From Argopecten irradians (lineage: Eukaryota; Mollusca; Bivalvia; Pectinida; Pectinidae): a stretch of DNA of 64,000 nt. Below, in pieces: positions 10,682 through 21,708 of the stretch. Position 1 is the first letter of the stretch. Each line of letters starts with the position of its first letter. The translations under genes were made by a program, and so were the position numbers. The DNA lies in contig NC_091139.1 in assembly GCF_041381155.1 (NCBI RefSeq), positions 6,944,383 through 7,008,382 of the forward strand, in the 5' to 3' direction. The notes under the pieces were generated by a model, which did no database searches, was not told the DNA's origin, and worked only from the letters and a program-made list of their open reading frames with translations.

Positions 10682-12092
10682 TAAACACATTAACGCTACA
10701 ATTGTCCATTGTATGGTATACAAAGTTAATATAGCATACATATGGCTCAGTCGATTTAACTAGGTACTATGCAGTGAACATCATAAGGTAACAGATATGT
10801 ATTGATATTTAGCATTGATTCAGTATTGATATCCTATCTATTATCTAAATTCAATACAATATTAAGAATATTGTAAAAAGAAATTTTAAAAAATCACAGA
10901 AAAAAATATTTTCTTTAAAAACCCCTTATTTAAAAAAAACTGTATAGTAACTTTACGTTATTTAACTCTCCAAAACACTGAACTTATTATTTAATCCGAT
11001 GTAACTTTGGCACTACATCTCTCTTGTTTCTGGCTTAATGTGACATTGCACCCTGAAGAGAAATGGCCAAAATAGTGACTTTGACAATATATATATTTAA
11101 TCAACTAAAAGCGATTGATTTAATGCATATAGCAACAATCGTCATTTTTATAAATCAATTGACATGAGCTATAGAATGTTTGGCTAGTCGTCAGAGATGA
11201 CTGTTAAAAAAAAAAAAACGACTGGAAATAAACGACGAGGATGGCTGTTTCATAAACATACACTTTTGAAATAAGTTAAAGTTATATCATTTTACCACAT
11301 TGTAGTCAAATGTAATCTAATAACACAAACATCAATCGTGAGACATAGAATTATAGCCTTCCTATTGTTTGGTCGTAAAGTCTATTGTTCTCATGTGAGG
11401 TGGATGGACGGAATAGGAGGTCAATAGCCCCTTATCGATCCCTTTTTAATTTCGGAACTTATCACACATTTACACTTTCATAACTTATTGTGTTTGTTGG
11501 TTGTAAGGTGTTGATTCGTAGATTTGTATAGGTGTAATGTCCTTCGATAATCTCGGACATCTACCTTTAGAAACGGTCGAATGAGTCCTTACAATGGTAT
11601 GATTGTTTAATAATACTGCGCATTTAAATACTCTTCTCGGGGCTTTGTCTTGCTTAGGTTATTTTCTTCAATGTTTTACTTTAAAAAACATTATACAATG
11701 TCCTTTATTTTATTACGTTTACGTTTATTTATATAATATTCAAAATTTCTTGACTTTATAAGATTACCAATGACTAAAATCTAATTAATCCGAAAAAATA
11801 TTGAAAACCTTAGTTTAATTTCATCATAAAAATAACTAACTGGTTTCCATTTCCAATGACGCAAGTATGTAAAACAGTGGAACAATGTATTCCTTTCTAC
11901 ATTTAAATATCATCATTACCTTATCAGATCTGTCAAAATAGGGAAATTTTGAAATGAAACAATCGTATAATTTTCATTGGCCGAGCATACCACATCCGTC
12001 TTGAACTTGCCACTTCATTAGGCGCCAGGTTTGCTGGCTTCTTTGTAATCGTCTTCTAGTAGACTACCGGGCTTTGTTTGCAGACCGATTGT
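10682..12092. other. Intergenic, no gene seen
   Basis: AT-rich with an A tract at about 11207-11218. No reading frame or terminal repeat was recognised. The last few hundred bases are presumably upstream regulatory DNA of the small gene at 12455. Confidence 0.5.
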
Positions 12093-12100
12093 TGACGTGG
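12093..12100 (+). promoter_or_regulatory. TGACGTGG element upstream of the 12455 gene
   Basis: TGACGTGG matches the core described for ATF6/XBP1 (unfolded-protein-response) sites and is also a half-CRE. It lies about 130 bases upstream of the TATA box. One short match can be chance. Confidence 0.25.
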
Positions 12101-12222
12101 ATTATGGGAAAGGGGAAGTGAACCAATATTGGGTACACTTGAAGAATTTCCTGCCTTTGTGTGGTATGTTTACATGTCACCTTAAGGTCAGTACACCTTA
12201 CCTAGCTATTGTCGCGGGTCAA

Positions 12223-12230
12223 TATAAATA
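12223..12230 (+). promoter_or_regulatory. TATA box of the 12455 gene
   Basis: TATAAATA is followed 25-30 bases later by TCATTAC (12247-12253), an initiator-like sequence. Transcription would start near 12249, before both candidate ATGs (12260 and 12455). Confidence 0.5.
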
Positions 12231-12454
12231 CAGGCCCCAGCCACTCTCATTACAAACTGATGCCACTAGGAGCCGTCAGCACTTCACTGACTTCATTCCA
12301 TTCACTACCGATTGATTTTCCAAAGTCGGAGGTCCAGTATATCCTCCTCATTATAAGTGTTGTATACTTAATATACCGAAAACCAATCCAAGTTAAAGAC
12401 ATTTCAAGAAAACTAGCTGTTATTAAGATATTTTTATACCGACACAAAGAAACT

Positions 12455-12826
12455 ATGGATAAACGCACACAGTTTGCTGGAAAAGGACGAAGAGAGTCTT
12501 ATCTTATCAACGACCCACTGCTGGAATTCGAACACAAGAAATTCCAAAATGCTTTAGATGATCAGCTGGTATTCGAACAAGATGACAGTGACGAGATTAA
12601 CAGACTAACATTTAGGACATTGGAGAATATCACTCGTGGTGACCTCCCAAAAGGGTCAAATCTTTTCCAGAAGGTGATGGGTGACTTGCATACAAACGGG
12701 AAAGACCGTGGGGAGAGAAGATGGAACCCCAGAACAAAGTCAATGAGTGGAAATCTACACACCGTGAGGTTTGAGAAACAAACGTTCAAGCGAAGCCACA
12801 CTTCCATGAACAACCATCGGTCTTGA
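12455..12826 (+). CDS. Small single-exon gene, LPKGS-motif family member 1
   Basis: 123 residues from ATG 12455; an in-frame ATG at 12260 would give 188 residues with a hydrophobic run (YILLIISVVYLIY). I prefer 12455 because the paralogue starts lie at a similar distance from the conserved core, but 12260 is the first ATG after the predicted start of transcription. Visible blocks: FEHKKFQNALDDQLVF (about residues 28-43), an acidic stretch, GDLPKGSNLFQKVMGDL (about 65-81), and HTVRFEKQTFKRSH near the C-terminus. All three blocks recur in the gene at 24332, two of them in the gene at 18467. The product is charged, has no signal peptide from 12455, and is probably nuclear or cytosolic. The family is not one I recognise; function unknown. 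Confidence 0.65.
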   Translation: MDKRTQFAGKGRRESYLINDPLLEFEHKKFQNALDDQLVFEQDDSDEINRLTFRTLENITRGDLPKGSNLFQKVMGDLHTNGKDRGERRWNPRTKSMSGNLHTVRFEKQTFKRSHTSMNNHRS

Positions 12827-13870
12827 GAATTTAACCAGAGCTTCCATCATGTTTTTGTGTGGACTTTGCCAAAAAGTATTCCACAATCATCGTTTGAAGC
12901 GATCTTGAGAGATTTTCCTACAGTTTCTTACAACAGGACATTTCAATGGATGCAGAAAAACGGACGATGATAGCGACAGGTTCGTGACCTCCACCTGTGA
13001 TATTAACTCCTACCATCTGGACCCAGCTGTTCCTAAATTTATAAGAATGGTCATGTGTGTAATTCAGTATTGTAAAAGTGATGGACACTGACATGTTGCT
13101 GTAAGCAGATAAAGCAGGTTAAGCCATAATATGTAGTGAAAGATGGCTTTTACTGATATAGTTAATGTTCGTGTACAAATTGACATTTCAATTATTTATT
13201 TTCAGGTGCTAAATAATGTCATCCTGTCACATACTTTACGACTACACATACTTACATTTCTTTAGCATTTGATGGTTCATTATACGTGTATTTGATTGTG
13301 ATCGTGATTATTATATTTGATTATACAAGAGAACTACTTTCTACATGATCTGTCCAACAATGTATGCCTATGTACATGTATGGGTACGATGTACTGACAA
13401 TTTAATATTATGAATGGGTAAAATGCATTTACAATTTAAATTTTAGACCGATTATATAGCCAGATATAAATGTACATAGGTAGACAATTATGTGATGTCG
13501 TTTGCTGTATATAGCAAAATTGACAGTAGTGGTTTGAGCGAAATCAAGCATAATAATTTAGTTATGTAGGCGTATAAATATACATACCTTTCCTCGACAA
13601 TTTATTATGTACTCTATTGAAATGTAAACCGGTTATTAATTTAAAAGTGTTCATGATAAGATATCAATGGTGCTACAATGATATTCTAAATGAGGAAAGC
13701 TAATGATAGAAAAAAGATGAATACAAACTGCATGATAGGTATACAGTCTTAAAACTAGAATTCCAATGTTTTGTTCACAAAGAATACGTCGTGAAGAAAT
13801 TAATACAAACCTATATACCGGACGCCGAATCTGGTTTGCATTGATCGATGAATAAAGCTCTGCCTGTTGA
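12827..13870 (+). other. Probable 3' UTR of the 12455 gene
   Basis: No further reading frame. An AATAAA at 13851-13856 would give a 3' UTR of about 1 kb; another (CCAATAAAAC) lies near 14390. Long AT-rich 3' UTRs fit an unstable, induced transcript, but this is inference. Confidence 0.4.
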
Positions 13871-15136
13871 ATTGGTATATCCGGGTGTGATTTTTTTATG
13901 GTTACTCGATATTGAGCTTCAATAAAATTTTAGATACGCGTAAAGAAATGATATTTGATTTATGGACTATGAGGTAAAGAATTATTGAAACTGATCTTCC
14001 GAGAGCTGAACCTGTTTCACTGGTTAATTATTGAAAGTTGATACGATATGTTTTTGTTTATTAAGGTGATAGAACAATTTTAATATTAGAAATTGGATGA
14101 TGATTTATCTCATTTTATCAAATCATCATCACAATCAGTTTTTATACGTTTTCTCTCCAGTTGTCTTTATTTATACATTATATTGCCATGTATATCGACC
14201 TAGTTGTTTGTGATATTACTTGTGATATTCAAGCTTACATATAATTATGCTGTATGCAAATTTAGACTGCAGAGATTACAACATGTGCAATACTATAAAA
14301 TTAGTGGTACTTTCTAATCAAATTTATTTGATATACATTGTACACGTTCTAATATCTTTACATCTTGTAAGTATTTAGTTGGTGCGCCAATAAAACTATT
14401 TCGCAATCAAATTCTGAATTGTTTTTGTTTTACTTTAGCTGAGTTAGGATTCAACATTGCGCAATTATAAAACCTGTGCTATGATATTTTGTGGGTTGTA
14501 GAAGGAACTCATCCAATCTCACGTCATTTGTTACGGGAATCTACTAGTATTTTATAGTAATTTAGGTAAGACAATCATACCCAAAAATAAATAAAAGTGA
14601 TTAAGTTCTTTGTACAATCTAGACAATGTCATATTAAAACTGAAGTCTCTGTGTGCAAAAACAGATGAGACATGTAATTTAGACCTTTCATGTACATCAA
14701 TAGAATCAAATAACGGTACACTGTGGTTGAATGTATGACTTTGAAATTGGGCGTCGTTCTCTACAGAAACTTCAAGGACCATGATTAGTCAGTTATCTTC
14801 TTATAAAACATCTTTAGTTTTGATATGACATTGTCAAGAATTGATATTACGATAGGGCTAACATTAGTCATCAGTTTATCATTTACTATCCACTGCAAAC
14901 CGCTTTATGTTCGCGTACTGTATAACATGGAATTTCCGTTGGTTTTTACCTTCGTGGTTGAGTGGTTTGAAAGGATTTTGTGTGTAGAAATTTTCGTGGT
15001 CCCACAGCTCCCACAAAAACAATGAAAGTTTCTTCAGAAGGAATACACAGGTCCGCGATCAAGGGATTTTACTGACAATAGGGTATTCAGAAATAGTCAA
15101 CCCTATCTATAAAGATCAACTAAGAGACGAAGGAAA
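13871..15136. other. Intergenic, includes a degenerate dispersed repeat
   Basis: No gene. The stretch at about 14905-15010 (TACTGTATAACATGGAATTT, then TTCGTGG blocks) resembles 16505-16600, which has GTACTACTGTATAACATGAA and the same TTCGTGG/TAGAAAT series. The short frames over both places (66 and 74 codons) are therefore repeat-derived. Confidence 0.45.
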
Positions 15137-15300
15137 AATATTTATTTATTTATTTATTTCCAATTCACCAGACCAGAAGGCTGACTTACAGAATGGATAA
15201 CAAATTAATACATTCAACATAAATTTAAAATATCACAGATAAGTACTAGGTAAAAGAGAAACAGAAGTAAACACCCAGTTACAAACTAATGTAAGATTGT
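15137..15300 (-). mobile_element. Possible 3' end of a LINE-type retroposon (minus strand)
   Basis: Read on the minus strand, the sequence ends in CCAATTCACC-reversed DNA followed by a run of AAAT units (plus strand TTTATTTATTTATTTATTT at 15138-15158). A short tandem tail of this kind is typical of CR1/L2-like LINE 3' ends. No reverse transcriptase reading frame is present, so it would be a 5'-truncated copy. Class is tentative. Confidence 0.3.
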
Positions 15301-16879
15301 TTTTAAACGGATTTTGAATGGCACAATGGTCAAACAAAACAGTCAGACGCAGAGTTTATACCATAAACGAGATTGCATTCGGTTTAACATACCGTACTTT
15401 CTCACATAAACTCTATTACGCTGGCAATAAAACTGATTCGAACGACTTGGACGTAAATTACGACTAGGAACTTAAATACACAATTGGTTGACTAATACAG
15501 CCTCAATAGCCAAAAATTTATACACAGGCCAAATTGAGGTTAATAAAGGCCTTTAAGGGCCTCAAAATATGATTTTATTATGTAGATGGTCTTTATACAA
15601 AGGTGTTCGGTATGCCAGGATCAGTGTATACAATCATTTGCGAAACACTTGAATTTTGCAAGTGATCTCGTTCGCGAAATTACGCGAAAATTCGTATCTC
15701 GTGAAAATAAAGTGTTCTGTAGTTCTTCTAAATAATGTATATTGATTAACGTAATTCATTACGTCAATGAAACAAATAGTGGTAAAACGTGCTATGGTCC
15801 GCGTGGGGTGCTGATGTAATTCTTGTTTAATTTCGTCATCTCATTATTATGGTCGATAGAAGTAAAACAAACACGTAATACAATCTAAGGATATATTATG
15901 AAATATTGAGAGCCTTGGTTTATATCAATACTGTACACATAAGCGGGCACGACGCGCGTCACTACATTGAACCAACATTTAGTCTAATATTTGAACCTTA
16001 TGACATTTTGAAAAAGAATGACCAATTTCAAGGCTGTTCCCTTATTTGTTGTTATTACAGCTTTTCTTGGCATGTCGACACAGCGAAAAAGACAAATTCT
16101 GACAACAATGTGTCAAAAATTAAGTAGAACTCTTATCGATATGGACATGCGACCATGCACATAGCTACCTAAAGTTATTGGAAATGTTCCGTACAATGAT
16201 GAGCCCCCAATGTACACGGAATGGGTATCAGATGACATAACGATCTTCACTTGGCGACCTCTCTCATTGTTTACAAAGCGAACGAGTGGGCGAGGGAAAT
16301 CTAGTCAACAACTAGGAAGTACTGATAATATACCAAGATAATTGTCTGACAACTGTCTTTGTTCATACACATGCCATATTACTATATATATTACTATTAT
16401 TGATATACCCCCTAGTATTACTTATTAATATTCTACTTTTCAATACAGTAATTACTGAGTTATCCCACATATCCATGTTATATCTGTCATTGCTTTTGAT
16501 CGTCTCGGTACTACTGTATAACATGAATTATTCGTGTGTACTTTCTTTCATGGTTTTGAGATTTGATATAATTTCGTGGATAGAAATATTCCTGGTAAGC
16601 CGACGGAACAATAGTGACAATTAAATTAAAAACAGAATTCGTTGTTTTTATATTTGTGGTCTCGCAATAAAAACGTCAACAACTTAAGTTTCTGTGCTAC
16701 GAACATTTCATGTAATGCAGTATTACTTCACCTATATTTTGCGGATTCTTAATTTCGCGCTTTCAATAAACCATACATAAACTCGCAGCAAATTAATTTC
16801 GCAAGTTCTGGTTAAGAGGTTTTACCCGGGTTCTTACAAAAACAAAAAAAAAAAAAAAAAAATGAAAACAAAAATTCCA
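15301..16879. other. Intergenic, degenerate GCGAAAT-type repeats
   Basis: Carries dispersed GCGAAA/TTCGCG blocks at about 15640-15710 and 16735-16810 and a TTAATAAAGGCC segment near 15536 that resembles the element in KRI1 intron 3. An A tract lies at about 16842-16862. No gene is supported. Confidence 0.4.
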
Positions 16880-17110
16880 TAACCCGCCTATAATTCATTT
16901 CAGACTACTTGTTTACATACTATACAATTGATTTCCCAATGGATTATTTTTGTCCTTAATCTATACGCCATGTCGCCGTCTGCGATGTGACGTCATGTTA
17001 ACGTCGAGTTTTCGCGCCATTCTCGGATTTTTTTCCCATACTAGTATGAATATAAAGTATACGCCTATCAGAAAGTCGGATATAGTATGAAAACAAATAA
17101 AAATTAATTA
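16880..17110. mobile_element. Partial copy of the nested-inverted-repeat MITE (family of 21203-21708)
   Basis: Shares with 21385-21540 the run TCAGACTACTTG, ATTGATTTTCC-like, GGATTATTTTT, TGTGACGTCATG, AACGTCG and TTTTCGCGCC, and with 21725-21770 the run CAGAAAGTCG, GTATGAAAACAAATA. Outer terminal arms are missing or unrecognisable. Contains the octamer TGACGTCA at 16988-16995. Confidence 0.7.
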
Positions 17111-18466
17111 TTTGTAATTGTGTTCGTCACGATTACAACTTTCTCGATATCCTGCTTACCTCATTATTCGTCAAATCGCACGTGAAAATAATCCAAGATA
17201 TCTGATTGGTACGTCATCAACTTCATTGTAAACATTTACGACTGTAAATATGCCATTATGCTCAAATGACGTTAAATGAGACTCTCACTAGTAGATATAA
17301 ATATATGTTGTAGCAATACAATATATGACAATATTAGCATTTTGAAAGAAAAGATACAAGGGGGCGTAATATCATATTTTGTAAAATGGTAAACCAAATA
17401 AGGCCAGAAATTATACGAGAATCTAGTTATCCTAGAGTAATTGATATTAGGAGGATTTTGACCAAACATCGTCAAAATATGTATCTAAATATATATTCAT
17501 AATAAAATCAGGGCATTTATTTTAGTTCTTATCTAATATTTCTTTGTAAAGTAACCAATAACAATACAACTTTTAGACATACCGTATATCTGATTATTTT
17601 TGCGAAGATACTTTTCGCGATTTCGCCGGATATTTCTATGATTGCGAAAATTTGATCAGAGAAATATTGAAAAATGGTTGTATCACACAGAATATATCTT
17701 GTACGCCAGATAGCGACAAATACAGATGCTTAAAACTTCAATTTTCTCGTTTATCATTTTGGCGTGTGTAAATAACAAGCTATATAGTAATAGTGTAAGT
17801 GTAGAAATCTAGCAGCTATAAGATATGTTCACCTATACATAGATATGAACCTTAATCACACAAAGGCCAGCTATCGTTCCGAAAAGTGCAAGGGTGGTAC
17901 GCATAGAATGAAAGCTTGTTATCGGGTGCTTTATGCATGGGCGGTATATCAACTTGGTATGTATGTTTACTTAAGACATCACGGATAACGATAATTTTGA
18001 CCTTAAACATGGGTTTTAGAGCGATCTATTTCGTCTCATGCCTGTTAATAATAAGGTATTATGGACATTCAGCTGGCATGTTGTGATAGCCCGTTACCGG
18101 TTTATTCGCATCAATAGAGCACCTGTCCAACGTTCGCCTTCCCTGATGACAGACCTTTAACCATTAATTTAGTTCGTATTTACATTACACCTTAGATTAA
18201 ACACAAATGTGAATACAATCTATTGAACTGTTAATCAGATAGTGGCCAAATTCGTAAATATTATCTTTAGAATTCAACCTAGTCGGCCACAACAAAATCG
18301 GAAAGTCAGCCGGGCTGGTACAGTATTGCTGAAATGTCGCCAAATTCATGAAGAAATATTCAAAAATATGGTTTAGGCCGACTTGTATGATGCTGGATGT
18401 TGTAATTTACTTTGGACTTTGAAAAGTATTCTAACCATTTTTAGTGATATCGATCGTTTTAGCAAA
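17111..18466. other. Intergenic, upstream of the 18467 gene
   Basis: Mostly featureless, with a TTCGCGATTTCG patch near 17612. I did not find a clear TATA box at a fitting distance from 18467. An acceptor-like TTTTTAG at about 18443 and another TTTTAG at 18461 precede the ATG, so a spliced 5' UTR is possible. Confidence 0.35.
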
Positions 18467-18922
18467 ATGACTTTCAGGCCTAGAGGATATACCTATGTCC
18501 GGGAAATGGACATTGCTATAGAACTTGGTTTCCAAAAGTTAGAGACAGAAACGACACTCATCAAGGATAGAGTTTTACAGCGAAACCACGAACAATTTCA
18601 AAAAGCTATTTTAGAGCAAATCTTCTTCACGGAGCAGTTCTGTTTTGTTGATCAAAACGACTGGATGAAAATTGAGACAAAAAGTAAAGGAAATCTCCCA
18701 AGAGGTTCCGAAACACTGCACCAAGTGATCGAAGACTTGTGTTTCCTACGTCATTCAGATAGTACTGAATCAGATGCTAATCGGGATACCTCGGACATAA
18801 GTGATGATGTTTCCTTATCCATAGGGGATGGCAGTTCATCGGAGTGTGAATCCGGTCCCAATTCGGATACCGGAAGTCAAAATTCAGAAAATGTTGACGA
18901 TATTGATGACGACGCCAGTTAA
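18467..18922 (+). CDS. Small single-exon gene, LPKGS-motif family member 2, acidic serine-rich tail
   Basis: 151 residues from ATG 18467 (MTFRPRGYTYVREMD); the frame is open back to an ATG at 18383. Core blocks match the 12455 product: NHEQFQKAILEQIFF against EHKKFQNALDDQLVF, and KGNLPRGSETLHQVIEDL against RGDLPKGSNLFQKVMGDL. After residue ~95 it has a serine/aspartate-rich acidic tail (for example SDISDD, SENVDDIDDD) instead of the TVRF block. Acidic Ser/Asp tails often carry CK2 sites or activation domains, but no function can be assigned. A possible poly-A signal ATTAAA is at 19212-19217. Paralogy to its neighbours is supported by motif order and by the even spacing of the three genes. Confidence 0.65.
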   Translation: MTFRPRGYTYVREMDIAIELGFQKLETETTLIKDRVLQRNHEQFQKAILEQIFFTEQFCFVDQNDWMKIETKSKGNLPRGSETLHQVIEDLCFLRHSDSTESDANRDTSDISDDVSLSIGDGSSSECESGPNSDTGSQNSENVDDIDDDAS

Positions 18923-19440
18923 AGGTGTATTAACATATGTAATTAATATATGTTAGAGAATGTAAACAAAAACAATGTGATTATCAATGCATCTAGAAAA
19001 ATATAAATAGAAATAACATTTGACAAGTTAAATGGAAGAACTAGCGCTTTACAAATGCTTGAAATTAATGTACGGTTTGCTCAATTATTGAATGTCCTAA
19101 GTTTAAGATTATTAAAATATTGAAATGGAACAGAGGCAGTTGAAGTATTAACTTACAATGTATTAAAGAAAATAGATATCATCTTCAGTCATCGCGTGAT
19201 ATGGGGAGCCGATTAAATATTCATTTAAGACAGGTTTATGAAGAAAAATATGGAATTGTTACAACAGCATATACATGTTCTGTAATTGTTATTATCCGTA
19301 CTCTAATGTCATTACATTATATTTTTATATAGAGATATTTTCACACGATGCTTATATTTTTTTCATTCTTATCAAAGCGAAACACACATATGGTTTAAGC
19401 TAAATCAGGTCTAATAGAATCTGACATGGGTCTGTGAAGT

Positions 19441-19545
19441 GGACAGGGATATCTCAACCCGAGTGAAAGATTTTGCCGGTCAACCCGAAACCCGAGGCTT
19501 GCCGAGGGTTGACGGCCAAAATCTTTTTCATCGCGCCATTATCGC
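19441..19545. mobile_element. Hairpin end of a palindromic repeat element
   Basis: TGAAAGATTTTGCCGGTCAA (from 19464) pairs with TTGACGGCCAAAATCTTTTT before 19530, around the core AACCCGAGGCTTGCCGAGGG. The same core and the GGATAGGGATAT lead occur in the element at 29988-30468, so they are related. Two TGACGTCA octamers follow at 19573 and 19624. Confidence 0.65.
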
Positions 19546-21202
19546 AGGAACGTCGTTTTGCGTCAAAATTGATGACGTCATCTACAATGCGCGGCGCAGT
19601 AACGCCAACGCCACATGTATTGGTGACGTCACGTTATTGTCTAGCGCGTGTTAGCTGTCTTACACCCCCCCACCCCCCCTCTGTGTAAGATAGAGTTATC
19701 TTTTCCCTAGCAACCGCGGAATATCTCTGTGAAGTATGGGAGAAATAGTTTTCTGTTTGGACGTAACTATAAATAATCCATAACCACGTGACGGTGCCAT
19801 TAATACCATTATCAACATTAACATTGTTCAATTTTCAATTTCCAAAACAATTATGATTTTCAATGTATTAATTACCTACTCTTGTTATTTGTTAAGAAAG
19901 GAAAAATAATCAGAATACCTTTTCAAGGAAATTAGTATCATCCGCTGACTATTATAAAATGTACATATAGACTGAATTATGTAATCCAAATTATTTTCGT
20001 GGCGTCTAAATCTGTTTTAATTCCGAATCTTTTTTCACGACAATTTAATTTACCGATTCAGAGTACTTCTGTACCTATATGCTTGACACATTTTACAAAT
20101 ATTTATTCCATTGAGTTTTAAATTAGCCTGCGATAAACGTGAAATTTAATGACACACAAGTTTATTAACAGTATGTCATTTTGTTAGTCATGTCAGTTCC
20201 TAATCAAATAATACAACGTTGCAACTCATAAGAAGATGACTTCATACCACAGTCTCCCTAAAATGCAGATGCACTTCATGCACGCAACACATCTCAGACA
20301 TGGGAGGCCGTCCTTGCATGACCCTGGCTGTTAACCAAATCAAATGACTCCATGCTGAAGAAAGTGTTAAATGGTATATATGTAATGTCCGCTGATGTAC
20401 AACTTTATCAATTCTGTTACATTTTTATGCGCAAAGACATTATTGTATATTTGACATAACCGATGAGTGGGTCATAGGTCACAGAGCAAAGAAAGGGACA
20501 GAAGGCATCGACCTTTTATGGTCATTATATGTGTCCAAATCAATAGACCGGACACATCAGAGAAAGGGGCCGGCGACAACGACCTGCTATAGTCACTGGT
20601 GACTGCACACTCTTACATCAACTGAAGGGACGGATATGGTGTGGTCATCAATGTTTCTACGTTCATAGACCGATCATACTATAGAAATTGACGAAATTCG
20701 GAAACCAGTTACTGTTTATTACGCTTACTCCTACATCGATTTATTTGTTCAGTTCAATACACGAGAAAGCATTGAACTACCCATGAACCGTTACTTACAG
20801 CTCGTAGCTATGCATTTGTATATATCGTAATTTTAAATGTTTAACCACCAATTCAAAATACGTTACTGGCACCGTTAGGAACACATTACAATTAAAAAGA
20901 AATCATAAAAAGGTTAAAAGTCCTGCGAACCGGTGATACGTATAGGTCGAGTGGGTGTAAGTGTCTCATTTTATCATTAGTGAATGTGATATCCTTGTTC
21001 CTAAACATTTCTATTCGATGAAGTCGGGGCATCATTTTGAGGGCAAAAAAAAAAAAAGAAAAAAAAACAGAAAAAAACAACATACGTCTATTTAGGGTTA
21101 CTCGACGTACCGACCCTATTTTTTTGCAAATGTAACCCTTAATCAAACATTTTGTTTGGTCCGATATCAGACACGTGAGGCTATCACCTCGGTTTTATTA
21201 TT
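19546..21202. other. Intergenic with C-tract and SINE-tail fragment
   Basis: Contains a C-rich tract near 19663-19680 and, at about 20298-20345, GGGAGGCCGTCCTTGCATGA followed by CCCTGGCTGTTAACC, which I take as a SINE 3' fragment. The reversed motif GGACGGCCTCCCATGAACAT appears at about 63494. A-rich low complexity at 21045-21080. No gene. Confidence 0.4.
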
Positions 21203-21708
21203 TAAGTATTGATGTCACTATTTATTTAAAACTTCAACGGGGTATGAAAGAAATTTTGTTCGCAACTTTTTGTGAGATTCCATTACGCTAATTCATAGTT
21301 TCCTAACAAAATGTCTTTCATAACCCGTTAAAGTTATAAAATACTTACATCAATGCTTATAATTGATTTTTCAGACTACTTGATAACATTAAATACGTTT
21401 ACACGTACGATTCCATTGATTTTCCAAGGGATTATTTTTTCTAAATCAATATACGCAACGTCAGCATCTCTACTGTGACGTCATGATAACGTCGGATTTT
21501 CGCGCCGTTCTCGGATTTTTTCTGTATGGTAGTATAGTTAATTTTCATTTGTTTTCATATTAAATCCATGTTTAAACGTAATCTGTATTATCAAGGAGTC
21601 TGAAAAATTAATTATAAGCATTGATGTAAATAAAGTATTTTGCAAACTTTGCAAAAAAGTTTCTTTTATACCCCAATGAAGTTAAAAATAGTGACATAAA
21701 TGCTTAAA
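21203..21708. mobile_element. MITE with nested inverted repeats (~500 bp)
   Basis: The outer left arm TAAGTATTGATGTCACTATT..GGGGTATGAAAGAAA (21203-21254) is matched, reversed, by TTTCTTTTATACCCCAATGA..TAGTGACATAAATGCTTA (21660-21705). An inner pair, ACTTACATCAATGCTTATAA (21344) and TTATAAGCATTGATGTAAAT (21612), forms a second inverted repeat. No reading frame lies between, so it is non-autonomous. Holds TGACGTCA at 21476. Superfamily not determined. Confidence 0.75.

Noticed and set aside
12209-12454. Upstream part of the longest frame over the small gene at 12455
   Set aside because: The first codons lie upstream of the TATA box, so an mRNA start there is unlikely; the in-frame ATG at 12260 is kept only as an alternative.
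14825-16624. Two similar small hydrophobic proteins (14825-15025 and 16400-16624)
   Set aside because: The likeness is in the DNA of a degenerate dispersed repeat (TACTGTATAACATG and TTCGTGG blocks) and the frames are not equivalent, so these are not genes.
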